Shown: positions 1-8,158 of the stretch, one piece after another
Position numbering within the stretch: position 1 is the stretch's first letter
How the letters are laid out: the number at the start of each line of letters is the position of its first letter
From: an uncultured Desulfosporosinus sp.
Lineage (GTDB): Bacteria; Bacillota; Desulfitobacteriia; Desulfitobacteriales; Desulfitobacteriaceae
Direction of reading: 5' to 3'
Length of the DNA: 55,916 bases
NCBI GenBank assembly: GCA_927405585.1
Contig: CAKMJS010000125.1
Location: forward strand, 1 to 55,916
The notes under the pieces: model-generated
What the model saw: the letters and a program-made list of their open reading frames with translations, nothing else
Told to the model about the DNA's origin: nothing
Database searches by the model: none
Position numbers and translations under genes: made by a program

Positions 1-24
1 TAAGGTCAGATCACCTGATCGAAG

Positions 25-345
25 ATAAGCTAGGACCAGTATTTATAGCCTAGTGAGGAAAGGCTCCCCGCCTAGTTAGGGGAGACTTTCCGAGCGGCCG
101 AAACCGGCCGGCAAGACTTTGTCTGGTGGGGTAAAACCCCAGCAGCAAAGTCAAGCGGGCCAAAAGCAGGATAACTGCGGTCATGCCAAAAGCCACGGCA
201 TACCAGCATCTTTATCCCAGCATGCTTTAGCATAGTGGGGTAACAGGCGTGGTATGCCGTGGCTATCGTTCCAGACCGCTTGTTCCCGACTAAGAGGAGG
301 GAAAGAGCGGCTTATCGGCCCGCTGGCGTTACACGATTTTTTATT
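25..345 (+). ncRNA. Large structured RNA, HEARO/OMEGA-like candidate
   Basis: About 320 bases without a credible gene hold many compensating helices. These include CTCCCC/GGGGAG near 70-92, CGGCC-GAAA-CCGGCCG near 96-112, a seven-base GACTTTG/CAAAGTC helix with an inner GGGGT/ACCCC stem (114-152), GCAG/CTGC, and a perfect 14-bp GCCACGGCATACCA/TGGTATGCCGTGGC helix (190-265). A long-range AGCGGGCC/GGCCCGCT pairing (about 153-160 with 317-324) closes the 3' half, and a T-run follows. The segment GACTTTCCGAGCGGCCGAAA resembles, from memory, the HEARO core, the RNA partner of IscB/IsrB. No IscB or IsrB gene is present here. It could also be another ribozyme-sized RNA. Confidence 0.45.
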
Positions 346-431
346 TGAAAGCAGGGATTTATAAGTTAATGTAGAATTATAGAATATATTACTATCAACC
401 ATTGATTAGAAAATGGAAACTGAAGATTGTA

Positions 432-495
432 TTAAAGACCATGGAGGTCATTAGGCGGCAAGACGGCGCCTGTGATTTTCTATGGTTTTTTTTAT
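432..495 (+). promoter_or_regulatory. GACCATGG leader hairpin, copy A
   Basis: AAAGACCATGGA pairs with a TCTATGGTTTTTT segment around an inner AGGCG/CGCCT helix, and a T-run follows. It lies about 100 bases before the first binding lipoprotein (598) and on the same strand. Its inner part (AGGCG...CGCCTGTGAT) matches copy B at 2938. I infer a terminator or attenuator in the leader of the downstream gene. It could equally end transcription of the structured RNA upstream. Confidence 0.6.
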
Positions 496-597
496 ATTAA
501 TTATTGAAGGGGTGATTGTTTTAGAGAGATAGTTATTTGAAGAATTAGGTCACGATGTATATAAGGATGGGAAAAGGAAAGGAAAGGTGTTATAAAA

Positions 598-1767
598 ATG
601 AATAAGAAGATCATGAAGGGAAGCGCTTGGTTTCTCAGTTTGATGCTCCTAGGAATCGTTCTGATGGGTTGTTCAGGTGTTCAAACCGGAAAGGAAGTTA
701 ACAAGTCGGAGTCGGGCCAAGTTGCCGTAAGTGCACAGGGGACCGTCAATCCAGAAATGCAATTAGTGACTGACCTAGTTGGTCGTGAGGTGAAGGTAAA
801 AGTTCCCGCTCAACGAATTGTAGCCCTCGGACCAGGTTCGTTAAGGCTGGTTGCTTACGCTAATGGAACTGATCGAGTGGTTGGGATTGAAGATATGGAA
901 AAGAAAGTATCGACGGGAAGACCCTATATGTTCGCCTATCCGGAACTGAAGACGCTGCCGACGATTGGGCAGGGCGGAATAGATACTGTGCCAGATGAAG
1001 AAGCGTTGCTGAGTGTTAAGCCTGATGTCATTTTTATTGCTTATCTGGTAGACAAGGCGAAGGCAGATAATTTACAGAAAAAGACCGGGATTCCTGTCGT
1101 TGTCTTGAGTTATGGGCCATTGGCAACCTTTAATGAAGAAGAAATTTACCGGTCTTTAGATCTGGTCGGTAAGGTTATCGGGACACAACAGAGAACAGAC
1201 GAAGTCATTAACTATATTAAGAAAAGTCAGGCGGATTTGGCAGAGCGCACGAAGGGTATTGCAGACTCTGATAAGCCTAAAGTTTATGTAGGGGCATTAG
1301 GCGTAAAAGGCACCCAGGGCATTGAAAGCACTCAGGCTAAATATCCTCCGTTTGTGAACATCGGAGCTCGTAATGTCGCTGATGAAACAGGAAAAAGTGG
1401 TAGCTTGATGATCGAACGTGAGAAGCTTATCAGCTGGGACCCCGATATTCTCTTTATCGATGAAGGAGGCTACAGCAAAGTGCTTGCTGACGCTCAGAAG
1501 AACCCGTCTTTTTATCAGTCTTTGCGTGCAGTCAAGAATGGGCAGGTCTACGGTCAGATCCCCTATAATTTTTACACCACGAATATCGATACAGCCTTGG
1601 CGGACGCTTATTACGCTGGGAAAGTGATTTTCCCGGAAAAATTTCAGGATATCGATCCCATTAAGAAGAGTGAGGATATCTATACATTTCTCTTAGGTAA
1701 ACCAATCTACGAACAGATGGCTAAGGATTATGGAGGATTTCAAAAACTCAATTTGATTCAGCCGTAG
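598..1767 (+). CDS. Metal-chelate ABC transporter substrate-binding lipoprotein (orphan copy)
   Basis: This is a 389-residue binding protein of the iron-siderophore/cobalamin class (PF01497 type). An N-terminal hydrophobic signal ends in LMGC with Cys25 as the lipidation site. The mature protein starts its fold at VTDLVGREVKV and contains the typical KPDVIF segment. It is very close to the protein at 4778 along its whole length, including the KYPPF/KYPPL and SWDPDIL segments. Unlike that copy it has no permease or ATPase next to it; a methyltransferase and a DUF3842 gene follow instead. It may share the 5922/6998 transporter. The ATG has AAAGGAAAGG upstream. The substrate is unknown; the nickel context (CooT, NikMN, His-rich peptide, shared leader) makes a nickel or cobalt chelate my inference. 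The family fit is secure, the substrate is not. Confidence 0.88.
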   Translation: MNKKIMKGSAWFLSLMLLGIVLMGCSGVQTGKEVNKSESGQVAVSAQGTVNPEMQLVTDLVGREVKVKVPAQRIVALGPGSLRLVAYANGTDRVVGIEDMEKKVSTGRPYMFAYPELKTLPTIGQGGIDTVPDEEALLSVKPDVIFIAYLVDKAKADNLQKKTGIPVVVLSYGPLATFNEEEIYRSLDLVGKVIGTQQRTDEVINYIKKSQADLAERTKGIADSDKPKVYVGALGVKGTQGIESTQAKYPPFVNIGARNVADETGKSGSLMIEREKLISWDPDILFIDEGGYSKVLADAQKNPSFYQSLRAVKNGQVYGQIPYNFYTTNIDTALADAYYAGKVIFPEKFQDIDPIKKSEDIYTFLLGKPIYEQMAKDYGGFQKLNLIQP

Positions 1768-1844
1768 GATAAGATAGGTGGGCGATAGGCCTAGGTCAAT
1801 GAAAGTGAGAGTTACCATTTTAATAGAGAAAGTAAGGTGGCGCG

Positions 1845-2441
1845 ATGTGCCCGAAGAAAGCCTATTTTGACGAGAAGGCTGCCGAGTGGGATACCCTTAT
1901 TAAAGATGAAGTAGTAATCCGCATAAAAAATATGGTAGAAGAGCTTGCGTTGCCCCAAGGCAGTAAGGTTCTTGATCTGGGGACCGGGACAGGTATACTC
2001 ATTCCAATGTTGATCGAGGCCGTAGGTTCATCAGGAGCGGTGGTGGCAGTAGATTTTGCCCCCCAAATGTTGGCAGAAGCTCGTAAGAAGTATCAGTGGC
2101 CAAATCTAGAGTTCTTAGAGGGGGCTGCCGAGGAGATTCCTCTGGAGGACCAAGTGTTCGATGAAGTCGTGTGCAACTCAGCCTTTCCGCACTTTGATGA
2201 TCTGAGGCAAGCCGCTCAGGAAATGGCTCGCGTGCTGAGACCTGGGGGACGAGTTACTGTAATGCATCCGCATAGCAGAGAGTATATTAATGATCTCCAT
2301 GTATCCCTTGGTGGTGCAGTCAAGACCTGTCTGTTGCCGGAAGAGGAGGTTATGCTGGCAATTTTTGCTGAGGCAGGTTTTGAAGCGCTTACCCTTGAAG
2401 ATGTGCCTGGGCGTTATTGCTTGTCGGGGAGAAAAGCGTGA
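1845..2441 (+). CDS. Class I SAM-dependent methyltransferase
   Basis: This 198-residue protein has a clear Rossmann methyltransferase core. Motif I is VLDLGTGTGIL (about residues 44-54), followed by an acidic VVAVDFAPQML motif, EGAAEEIPL, and an RVLRPGGRV segment typical of the UbiE/Methyltransf_11 group. It starts at ATG 1845 behind AAGTAAGG and is followed 22 bases later by a DUF3842 gene. The lipoprotein gene lies just upstream, so the three probably form one operon. A second methyltransferase (3047) lies next to FmdE in the facing operon, so methyltransferases recur with these metal genes. The acceptor is unknown. A small-molecule metal ligand is one possibility, but nothing in the sequence shows it. 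Confidence 0.82.
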   Translation: MCPKKAYFDEKAAEWDTLIKDEVVIRIKNMVEELALPQGSKVLDLGTGTGILIPMLIEAVGSSGAVVAVDFAPQMLAEARKKYQWPNLEFLEGAAEEIPLEDQVFDEVVCNSAFPHFDDLRQAAQEMARVLRPGGRVTVMHPHSREYINDLHVSLGGAVKTCLLPEEEVMLAIFAEAGFEALTLEDVPGRYCLSGRKA

Positions 2442-2463
2442 ACATATTAGGTATGGAGGGAAT

Positions 2464-2883
2464 ATGCGGGTAGCAGTTATCGATGGACAGGGCGGTGGCA
2501 TTGGGAAACATATTGTAGAACAGTTACGCAAACGAATTCCCGAACTGGATATCCTCGTGCTGGGAACGAATGCACTTGCCACTGGAGCAATGATGCGCGC
2601 GGGAGCCACAGAAGGAGCTTCAGGGGAGTCCGCGATTTGTTATAATATTGATCGGGTAGACATTATTGCAGGATCGATTGCCGTAATGATGGTCTATGGT
2701 TTATTGGGGGAAATAACACCCACGATGGCTACGGCTATTTCGGCTAGTAAAGCAGTCAAATTATTGCTTCCGATACAACGTGGAAATATTCTACTCGTGG
2801 GAGTCCCCCGTAGCCCTCTGCCTCACCAGATTGAAGCCTTAGTGAACGAAGTAGAGGAACGATTAAAAATTGACCCTTCATGA
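2464..2883 (+). CDS. DUF3842 family protein
   Basis: This 139-residue protein begins MRVAVIDGQGGGIGK, a glycine-rich nucleotide-binding-like N terminus, and has the internal TNALATGAMMRAGA and GLLGEITPTMA segments that I recognise as the DUF3842 family. The function of the family is not established. ATG 2464 is chosen because GGAGGGA ends three bases before it; a longer upstream reading of the same frame overlaps the methyltransferase gene and lacks such a site. It is the last gene of the 598-2883 unit and is followed by a strong bidirectional hairpin terminator. The operon position ties it to chelate uptake only by context. Confidence 0.75.
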   Translation: MRVAVIDGQGGGIGKHIVEQLRKRIPELDILVLGTNALATGAMMRAGATEGASGESAICYNIDRVDIIAGSIAVMMVYGLLGEITPTMATAISASKAVKLLLPIQRGNILLVGVPRSPLPHQIEALVNEVEERLKIDPS

Positions 2884-2937
2884 TGATGGGGAAATGGTTG
2901 AAGTATCACAGTGGGCATTACGTTTTGAAATAATCAG

Positions 2938-2997
2938 AAAAGACCATGGAGATCATCAAGCAGTAAGGCGCGCCTGTGATTTCCATGGTCTTTTTTG
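2938..2997. terminator. Bidirectional terminator, GACCATGG family copy B
   Basis: AAAAGACCATGGA pairs exactly with TCCATGGTCTTTTTT, with an inner palindrome AGGCGCGCCT. It lies between the convergent ends of the genes at 2883 and 3047, and both strands have a terminal T-run. It is built like copy A, which shows that the same sequence family can serve as an ordinary terminator. Confidence 0.75.
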
Positions 2998-3046
2998 CGA
3001 AGGATTGAAATGGTGAGTGTCAATATTTAAATAATCAAAGAGGACT

Positions 3047-3868
3047 CTAAACTTGCCAATAAATCCAAGCGGTTTTTGTCCGAACTTTTTCCCGCACAAA
3101 TCCATTGACAGAGACCTCTTTAAGGTAACCTCTGATTAAATTGTTCTGCTTATCACCGGAGTTATCCTGTGGTTCAAAGAGTGTACCATAATAAATACAA
3201 GCTTCCTCGACAGTGCGGACATGTTCTCGATCTGTATCGACATAGGCAATGCTTGGATAATAGCCAGTCAGCCAAAGGATATTAAAGATGCTGTACACTG
3301 TATTGGTGTAGAATTTTCCTTCATCAAGTTTGAGTATTTCCGTGCGCAGAATATCCTGTATAGAGTCGGAGCGATCAACAAAATTGGATAAAAAGCAGTA
3401 GCCCTTGCTGGCCTCGATCATCTTCTCAAGAGTGATCAGATTATGGATCCCGGGGCTGTTGATCGCGGTCACCAAGTCGAACCGTTTTCTCCAGCCGTAG
3501 TCATCAAGGTTGACCTCATCCCAGTTTATGTTTTTAAAGGAGGTATTGGTAAGGTTAGCTGCTGCGGCATTCTTTAACACATAGTCTAGCATATTGTCAG
3601 ATATGTCTAGGCCGGTAACGTCTGTCGAGAGCTTTGCAAATTCTACGGCAAACCGTCCCGGACCACAGCCAATGTCTAGGATGCTGCTATTCTTTGCGAG
3701 CAGACCATGATCAAACAAAAATTCAACTATTTTACGAATACGTTCGTCGGGCTGGCCTTGCGTAACTAATTTATTAAACTCGGCTGCCCTGTTGTCCCAA
3801 AACGCCTTTCCGGATTTGCTGGTGGTCGTTTTTTCGCTCCAAAGATCTGCGAAGTATTGAAGCTCCAT
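3047..3868 (-). CDS. SAM-dependent methyltransferase linked to FmdE gene
   Basis: This 273-residue class I methyltransferase has motif I ILDIGCGPGRFAVEF (about residues 64-78) and motif II DVTGLDISDNML; the AFWDNRAAEFNKL segment near the N terminus is common in the family. The C-terminal half (WLTGYYPSIAYVDTDREH) is not one I can place and may bind the acceptor. It is translated directly after the FmdE-family gene, with only three bases between that stop and this start, so the two are one transcription unit. The pairing of a methyltransferase with FmdE and chelate-uptake genes suggests a shared role in handling a metal or its ligand. That is inference. Confidence 0.8.
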   Translation of the reverse strand: MELQYFADLWSEKTTTSKSGKAFWDNRAAEFNKLVTQGQPDERIRKIVEFLFDHGLLAKNSSILDIGCGPGRFAVEFAKLSTDVTGLDISDNMLDYVLKNAAAANLTNTSFKNINWDEVNLDDYGWRKRFDLVTAINSPGIHNLITLEKMIEASKGYCFLSNFVDRSDSIQDILRTEILKLDEGKFYTNTVYSIFNILWLTGYYPSIAYVDTDREHVRTVEEACIYYGTLFEPQDNSGDKQNNLIRGYLKEVSVNGFVREKVRTKTAWIYWQV

Positions 3869-3871
3869 CCA

Positions 3872-4402
3872 TTACCATCCTCTCGAATAGTCTTTGAAGC
3901 AGTCAAGACAGACTTTCTTGCCGTCATTGAGGCGAAGTTTATGCTCCGGAGCACCTTCTCCGCAAATTTCACACACTACTGTCGTAAATAATCTGGCCTT
4001 TTCAGGCAGCTCAAAGGTCGGCTTCGAGAAATTAAAGAGTTCATCGACAGGCGAGTTGAGCAGAAATTCTTGACGTTGCTGACGGTCCATTTCTCCCTGG
4101 AAAGACTTCAGGATCACTCTTAAGCTTTCGCCATTGGATCTGTTATAGAAGCTGAAGGCCATCTTGCCGGTCCCTTTATACAGAAGATTCCCTTTCCCAA
4201 AAGTACAGCCCGTGAGTACCTGAACGGCATCGACACCGCAGGCATCGTTTTCGGTAACGCAGACGATTTCCTCATCAGGAGAAAAACGCAGACCCATTTT
4301 CCTAATCGCGGCCTCACAGGCTTTAAAACCGATCGCCAGACCTGGGCATTCATGTCCATGAAATTCTACGGATTTTTCCCATGGTGTTTTTTCTCTACAC
4401 AT
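3872..4402 (-). CDS. FmdE family protein with C-terminal zinc ribbon
   Basis: This 176-residue protein has the FmdE signature FHGHECPGLAIGFKACEAAI near the N terminus, then TENDACGVDAVQVLTGCTFGK spread over residues 45-66, and a two-pair cysteine ribbon CEICG...CLDC at the C terminus. FmdE was named from molybdenum formylmethanofuran dehydrogenase operons of methanogens, but stand-alone homologues in Clostridia have no proven role. The conserved His/Cys cluster looks suited to binding metal. The start at 4402 is set by AAAGGGGA about nine bases upstream on the minus strand; a longer reading adds a hydrophobic stretch without such a site. Leader copy C precedes it. The protein at 3047 follows in the same operon. 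Confidence 0.82.
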   Translation of the reverse strand: MCREKTPWEKSVEFHGHECPGLAIGFKACEAAIRKMGLRFSPDEEIVCVTENDACGVDAVQVLTGCTFGKGNLLYKGTGKMAFSFYNRSNGESLRVILKSFQGEMDRQQRQEFLLNSPVDELFNFSKPTFELPEKARLFTTVVCEICGEGAPEHKLRLNDGKKVCLDCFKDYSRGW

Positions 4403-4431
4403 CAAAATAATCCCCTTTCGTATTGAGAAAA

Positions 4432-4511
4432 CCAAAAAAGACCACAAAAAACTGACTATCAAAGTCAGACCTCCATGGTCTTTGCAAACACCTTCGTGGT
4501 CCTGCAGGTTT
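4432..4511 (-). promoter_or_regulatory. GACCATGG leader, tandem-box copy C
   Basis: Read on the minus strand, this has two boxes, GGACCACGAAGGTGTTTGCA and AGACCATGGAGGTCTGACTT. They are followed by AGTCA, then TTTTTTGTGGTCTTTTTT, which pairs with the second box to make a terminator hairpin. It ends about 30 bases before the FmdE gene and closely matches copies F and G. The spacing and order are the same in all three. Confidence 0.7.
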
Positions 4512-4686
4512 CTGATTAGTCTTAGTATTCGATAACTACCGATGAATTCCTGCTTAATTTATGCTAAAAATATTTTGCCTCGCTCCATAATAATGCACCA
4601 TAATGATTTCTGTAAACTATCGAATTAAAAAAATTGTTTAAGTAAGCAGGAATTACTAAATTTTCGTAGAAGCCAGTAATAATAGA

Positions 4687-4750
4687 ATAAAAAAATTAGA
4701 CCATGGAGGTCTGGCTTCAATACAGAAGTCAGCTTCATGGTCTAATTTTT
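4687..4750 (+). promoter_or_regulatory. GACCATGG leader hairpin, copy D
   Basis: AGACCATGGAGGTCTGGCTT pairs with AAGTCAGCTTCATGGTCT around a short loop, and a T-run follows. It ends about 28 bases before the second binding lipoprotein. An AAGCAGGAATT motif lies about 45 bases upstream, and the same motif faces it upstream of copy C. Confidence 0.7.
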
Positions 4751-4777
4751 TACTAACATTAAGGAGTCGATGAATAG

Positions 4778-5905
4778 ATGAACAGAATTCTAGCAGTATT
4801 TTTGACCATTCTTATGTCCGTGTTGCTTTTAGCGGGATGTGGAGGAACGGCAGGTACGAAGGAAGCAGGAACAGTTCCGACGACGCCTCAAGCCCAGAAA
4901 CAAAAAATTACCGATTTGGTCGGCAGAGAAGTTGAAGTGGCAGTCCCTGTCCAAAGAGTCGTGGCGATCGGACCGGGTGCGTTGCGGTTGGTGACTTATA
5001 CCGAAGGAGCAGCCATGGTGGTCGGTATTGAAGAGATTGAGAAGAAACCTAACCTAGGAAGATCCTATACGATGGCTTATCCGGATTTGCTAAAGCTACC
5101 CAGTATTGGGCAGGGGGGCCCGGATACGGCTCCGAATGAGGAGAGCTTAGTTAGTGCCAAACCTGATGTGATTTTTGTCAGCACCCTCGTAGATAAAGAA
5201 AAGGCCAATCAACTTCAAGCCAAGACGGGGATTCCAGTCGTTGTTCTAAGCTATAGTAGTAGTACAACGTCATTTGATGAAAATTTATATCGATCTTTGA
5301 CAATGTTGGGCACGATCCTTGGCAAGGAAAAGAGGGCTCAAGACGTTGTGGCCTATCTTAAACAAAATGAAAAGGATTTAGCAGATCGGACAAAGGGTGT
5401 TCCAGAAAGTGAAAAAGCCAAGGTTTATGTTGGGGCAGTGAGTATGAAAGGTGTACGCGGGATAGAAAGTACTCAAGCCAAATACCCACCGTTAATGTTT
5501 ATAGGAGCAAAAAATGTAGTTGATGAAACTGGAAAAAGCGGAAGCTTCATGATTGATAAAGAAAAACTGATCAGTTGGGATCCTGATATTTTGTTTCTTG
5601 ATGCAGGTGGGTATGCGCTAGTTACAGAAGATTACAAAAAAAACCCGGCCTTCTACCAGTCCCTGCGGGCGGTGAAGAACGGGAAAGTTTATAACCAGAT
5701 TCCTTATAATAACTATTCTGCTAATATTGATACAGCCTTTGCCGATGCCTATTTTGCAGGCAAAATAATTTTTCCTAAGCAGTTCCAAGACATCGATCCG
5801 ATTAAAAAGAGCGATGAAATTTATCAGTTTCTACTAGGTAAGCCCCTGTATGCAGATATGGCACGGAATTTAGGTGGTTTTATCAAGCTAGAGCTCGGAA
5901 AATGA
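4778..5905 (+). CDS. Metal-chelate ABC transporter substrate-binding lipoprotein
   Basis: This 375-residue PF01497-type binding protein has a lipoprotein signal ending LLAGC (Cys21). It is the close paralogue of the protein at 598; shared stretches include ITDLVGREV, KTGIPVVVLSY and YQSLRAVKNGKVYNQIPYN. It is followed after 16 bases by a FecCD-like permease and an overlapping ATPase, making a complete importer. ATG 4778 is preceded by AAGGAG. Upstream lies leader copy D, in a divergent intergenic region shared with FmdE. The ligand is not visible. Family members carry ferric siderophores, cobalamin, haem or nickel chelates; I favour a nickel or cobalt chelate from context. Two copies may recognise different ligands for one transporter. 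Confidence 0.9.
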   Translation: MNRILAVFLTILMSVLLLAGCGGTAGTKEAGTVPTTPQAQKQKITDLVGREVEVAVPVQRVVAIGPGALRLVTYTEGAAMVVGIEEIEKKPNLGRSYTMAYPDLLKLPSIGQGGPDTAPNEESLVSAKPDVIFVSTLVDKEKANQLQAKTGIPVVVLSYSSSTTSFDENLYRSLTMLGTILGKEKRAQDVVAYLKQNEKDLADRTKGVPESEKAKVYVGAVSMKGVRGIESTQAKYPPLMFIGAKNVVDETGKSGSFMIDKEKLISWDPDILFLDAGGYALVTEDYKKNPAFYQSLRAVKNGKVYNQIPYNNYSANIDTAFADAYFAGKIIFPKQFQDIDPIKKSDEIYQFLLGKPLYADMARNLGGFIKLELGK

Positions 5906-5921
5906 TATGAGGTGATTAGCG

Positions 5922-7001
5922 TTGGTTCGTGATGAAACCCTGCCTGATGGCGAGATAACTCACTATTTGAGATATACTTGGAAGAAAAAAATAATCATGT
6001 TGGGTCTGATGATGATGACGGCAATGCTTGCCCTCTATGCCATCAGTGCCGGTTCAGCCGAGCTTTCGCCTTGGCAAGTCTTACTGACGTTACTCGGTCA
6101 AACCGAGGGGCAGTCAAAGATTATCATTTGGTCCATCCGCTTGCCTCGGGTGTTGGCAGCCATGGTCGCTGGGATCGGTTTGGCGGTGGCGGGAGCAGTC
6201 ATGCAAACTATCCTCCGAAATCCCTTGGCGTCTCCGAGTACCCTCGGGATTGCTCAAGGCGCAGCCTTCGGGGCTGCGCTGGCCATCATTGGGTTGGGTG
6301 CAGGTAGTACTCCCAGTACTGGCGGAGGTGCGTTGCTGATTAACAGCCCCTATCTTGTCACAATCTCAGCCTTCGTAGCGGCCATGCTTACGACGATGAT
6401 CATTCTCTTTCTGGCCCAATATAAGGGGGTGTCCCCGGAGTCGATGGTGTTAGCTGGGGTGGCCCTAGGATCTCTCTTTTCGGCAGCCACAATGCTATTA
6501 CAGTATTTCACCAACGATGTGAATGTTGCTGCTGTCGTTTTTTGGACCTTCGGTGACATCGGGAGGGCATCCTGGGGGGAGTTGGGAATTATGTTCTGTG
6601 TCGTCTTTGGCTCCTTGCTCTTTTTCTTGTTTAACCGTTGGAATTACAACGCCCTGGATAGTGGGGCAGAGACTGCCAAGGGTCTCGGTGTCAACGTGGA
6701 AAGCACGAGACAGTGGGGGATGTTTTTTGCTTCTTTGATCACTGCCACCGTCGTTTCCTTCCTGGGCATCATGGCTTTCATTGGTCTCGTGGCTCCCCAC
6801 CTCGTAAAGCGCTTGATTGGCGGGGACAATCGCTTTCTTATTCCAGCGTCTGGGGTGATGGGTGCTCTGTTACTTCTGGCGGCCGATACTCTAGCTAGAC
6901 GAATCATTGCGCCTGTAGTCTTGCCTGTTGGGGCAGTCACTTCCTTTCTCGGGGCACCGCTCTTTCTCTATCTGCTGGTTAGGGGGTCTAAATTGCGATG
7001 A
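5922..7001 (+). CDS. FecCD-family ABC transporter permease
   Basis: This 359-residue integral membrane protein has about nine to ten hydrophobic segments. The family hallmarks are IRLPRVLAAMVAGIGLAVAG, QTILRNPLASPSTLGI and the cytoplasmic coupling region near FIGLVAPHLVKRL. It begins with TTG at 5922, supported by GAGGTGAT a few bases upstream. It moves the chelate brought by the lipoprotein at 4778, with the ATPase at 6998, which overlaps it by four bases (GATGA). A decayed copy of its middle region lies at 9063-9172, which shows that a second such operon once existed nearby. Confidence 0.92.
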   Translation: MVRDETLPDGEITHYLRYTWKKKIIMLGLMMMTAMLALYAISAGSAELSPWQVLLTLLGQTEGQSKIIIWSIRLPRVLAAMVAGIGLAVAGAVMQTILRNPLASPSTLGIAQGAAFGAALAIIGLGAGSTPSTGGGALLINSPYLVTISAFVAAMLTTMIILFLAQYKGVSPESMVLAGVALGSLFSAATMLLQYFTNDVNVAAVVFWTFGDIGRASWGELGIMFCVVFGSLLFFLFNRWNYNALDSGAETAKGLGVNVESTRQWGMFFASLITATVVSFLGIMAFIGLVAPHLVKRLIGGDNRFLIPASGVMGALLLLAADTLARRIIAPVVLPVGAVTSFLGAPLFLYLLVRGSKLR

Positions 7002-7750
7002 TCTTATCAGTTAATGGGATCGAATTTAGATATGGTAGCCGGCCAATCTTAGAAAATATTGGCTTTACGGTACAGAGAGGTGAGTTTCTATCGATTCTAG
7101 GGAACAATGGCGCTGGAAAATCCACGCTGCTCAAGACCTTGAACAAGATACTGTCACCGAAAAAGGGAAGCATTTTATTGGATGGGCAGGAAGTGTCTAA
7201 GCTAAGTCGCTTGGCAATAGCCCTTAAGATGGCCTATGTCGCGCAGAACTACGAGAGTAACCGACAAACCGTCTTTGACGCAGTACTCTTAGGTCGTAAA
7301 CCCTACATTAAGTGGGAGGCAACAGCGTCGGATTTGGCGTTGGTGCAAGGGGTATTGGCAAAAACAGGTCTGGAGGAGTTTGCTCTGCGCTACTTAGATG
7401 AACTGAGCGGGGGAGAACTGCAGAAAGTCGTCATTGCTAGGGCTTTAGCACAGGAACCCGAGGTCCTGTTACTAGATGAGCCAACCAGTAATTTAGACCT
7501 GAGAAATCAAATGGAAGTCCTGAAAACCATCCAGACCGCTGCCAAAGAGAAGAATATAGCGGTGATCGCTGTGATGCACGATCTTAATCTCGCTTTGCGC
7601 TTTTCAGATAAATTTATGTTACTCCAGAACACCAAGGTCTTTGTCGCTGGCGGTCCAGAAGTGATGACAGCAGAAAATATTACTCAGTCGTACGGGGTTT
7701 CAGTTAGTGTGGAAAGGGTACGGAATCAAATCGTTGTGATCCCCATGTGA
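6998..7750 (+). CDS. FecE/BtuD-type ABC transporter ATPase
   Basis: This 250-residue nucleotide-binding protein has Walker A GNNGAGKST (about residues 36-44), signature LSGGELQKV, Walker B VLLLDEPTSNLD and an H-loop MHDLNLA. These are typical of chelate/cobalamin importers. It overlaps the permease stop by four bases and ends the 4778-7750 operon. Its last codons (VSVERVRNQIVVIPM) recur in a short fragment at 8482, a remnant of a lost paralogue. A hairpin terminator follows at about 7839. Confidence 0.92.
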   Translation: MILSVNGIEFRYGSRPILENIGFTVQRGEFLSILGNNGAGKSTLLKTLNKILSPKKGSILLDGQEVSKLSRLAIALKMAYVAQNYESNRQTVFDAVLLGRKPYIKWEATASDLALVQGVLAKTGLEEFALRYLDELSGGELQKVVIARALAQEPEVLLLDEPTSNLDLRNQMEVLKTIQTAAKEKNIAVIAVMHDLNLALRFSDKFMLLQNTKVFVAGGPEVMTAENITQSYGVSVSVERVRNQIVVIPM

Positions 7751-7838
7751 TTTGGGAGGCATCGCTGAAAGCACCACAGTTTTCAAAGCTTCAAAATAGA
7801 CACAGAAAGAAGTTTGCAATGTCTAACTGTCTTACACC

Positions 7839-7869
7839 AAAGGTGGGGTGCCATTAGTGACACCTTTTT
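7839..7869 (+). terminator. Intrinsic terminator after chelate importer
   Basis: AAAGGTG pairs with CACCTTT and the second arm merges into TTTTTA. It lies about 90 bases behind the ATPase stop. Confidence 0.55.
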
Positions 7870-7937
7870 ATTCTCTAGCATAGTTTGTATATTGGCTTTA
7901 AGAAACAAAGCACAATATACTTTTTACCTCCTGATTT

Positions 7938-7967
7938 GTCACCAATGTTGTTGTGGGCATTGGTGAC
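7938..7967. repeat. Perfect 10-bp inverted repeat
   Basis: GTCACCAATG and CATTGGTGAC are separated by ten bases and have no T-run after them. It could be an operator or an RNA hairpin. It lies in the 400-base gap between the chelate importer and the 8159 small gene, where I see no gene. Confidence 0.4.
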
Positions 7968-8054
7968 GCTTTCAAGTTGATCGAAGGATATAAGCTTTTG
8001 ATGTCGCATCGGGCGCTCGTATATTAAAAGCTCTAAATAGAATGAGTAATTTAA

Positions 8055-8110
8055 ATTAGACCATGGAGGTCTGGCTTGAATCGAAAGTCAGCTTCATGGT
8101 CTTTTTTTCC
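8055..8110 (+). promoter_or_regulatory. GACCATGG leader hairpin, copy E
   Basis: AGACCATGGAGGTCTGGCTT pairs with AAGTCAGCTTCATGGTCT and is followed by seven T. The arms are nearly identical to copy D; only the loop differs. The small gene at 8159 follows about 50 bases later, so this unknown gene belongs with the metal genes by leader. Confidence 0.7.
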
Positions 8111-8158
8111 AATTTAAAGTGAAAGATAGATGCTTTACAGATAAAGGAGGCGCGAAAT

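Noticed and set aside
181-402. 73-codon frame on the minus strand in the first 600 bases
   Set aside because: It lies inside the structured RNA, has no ribosome site and its codons simply follow the hairpin arms.
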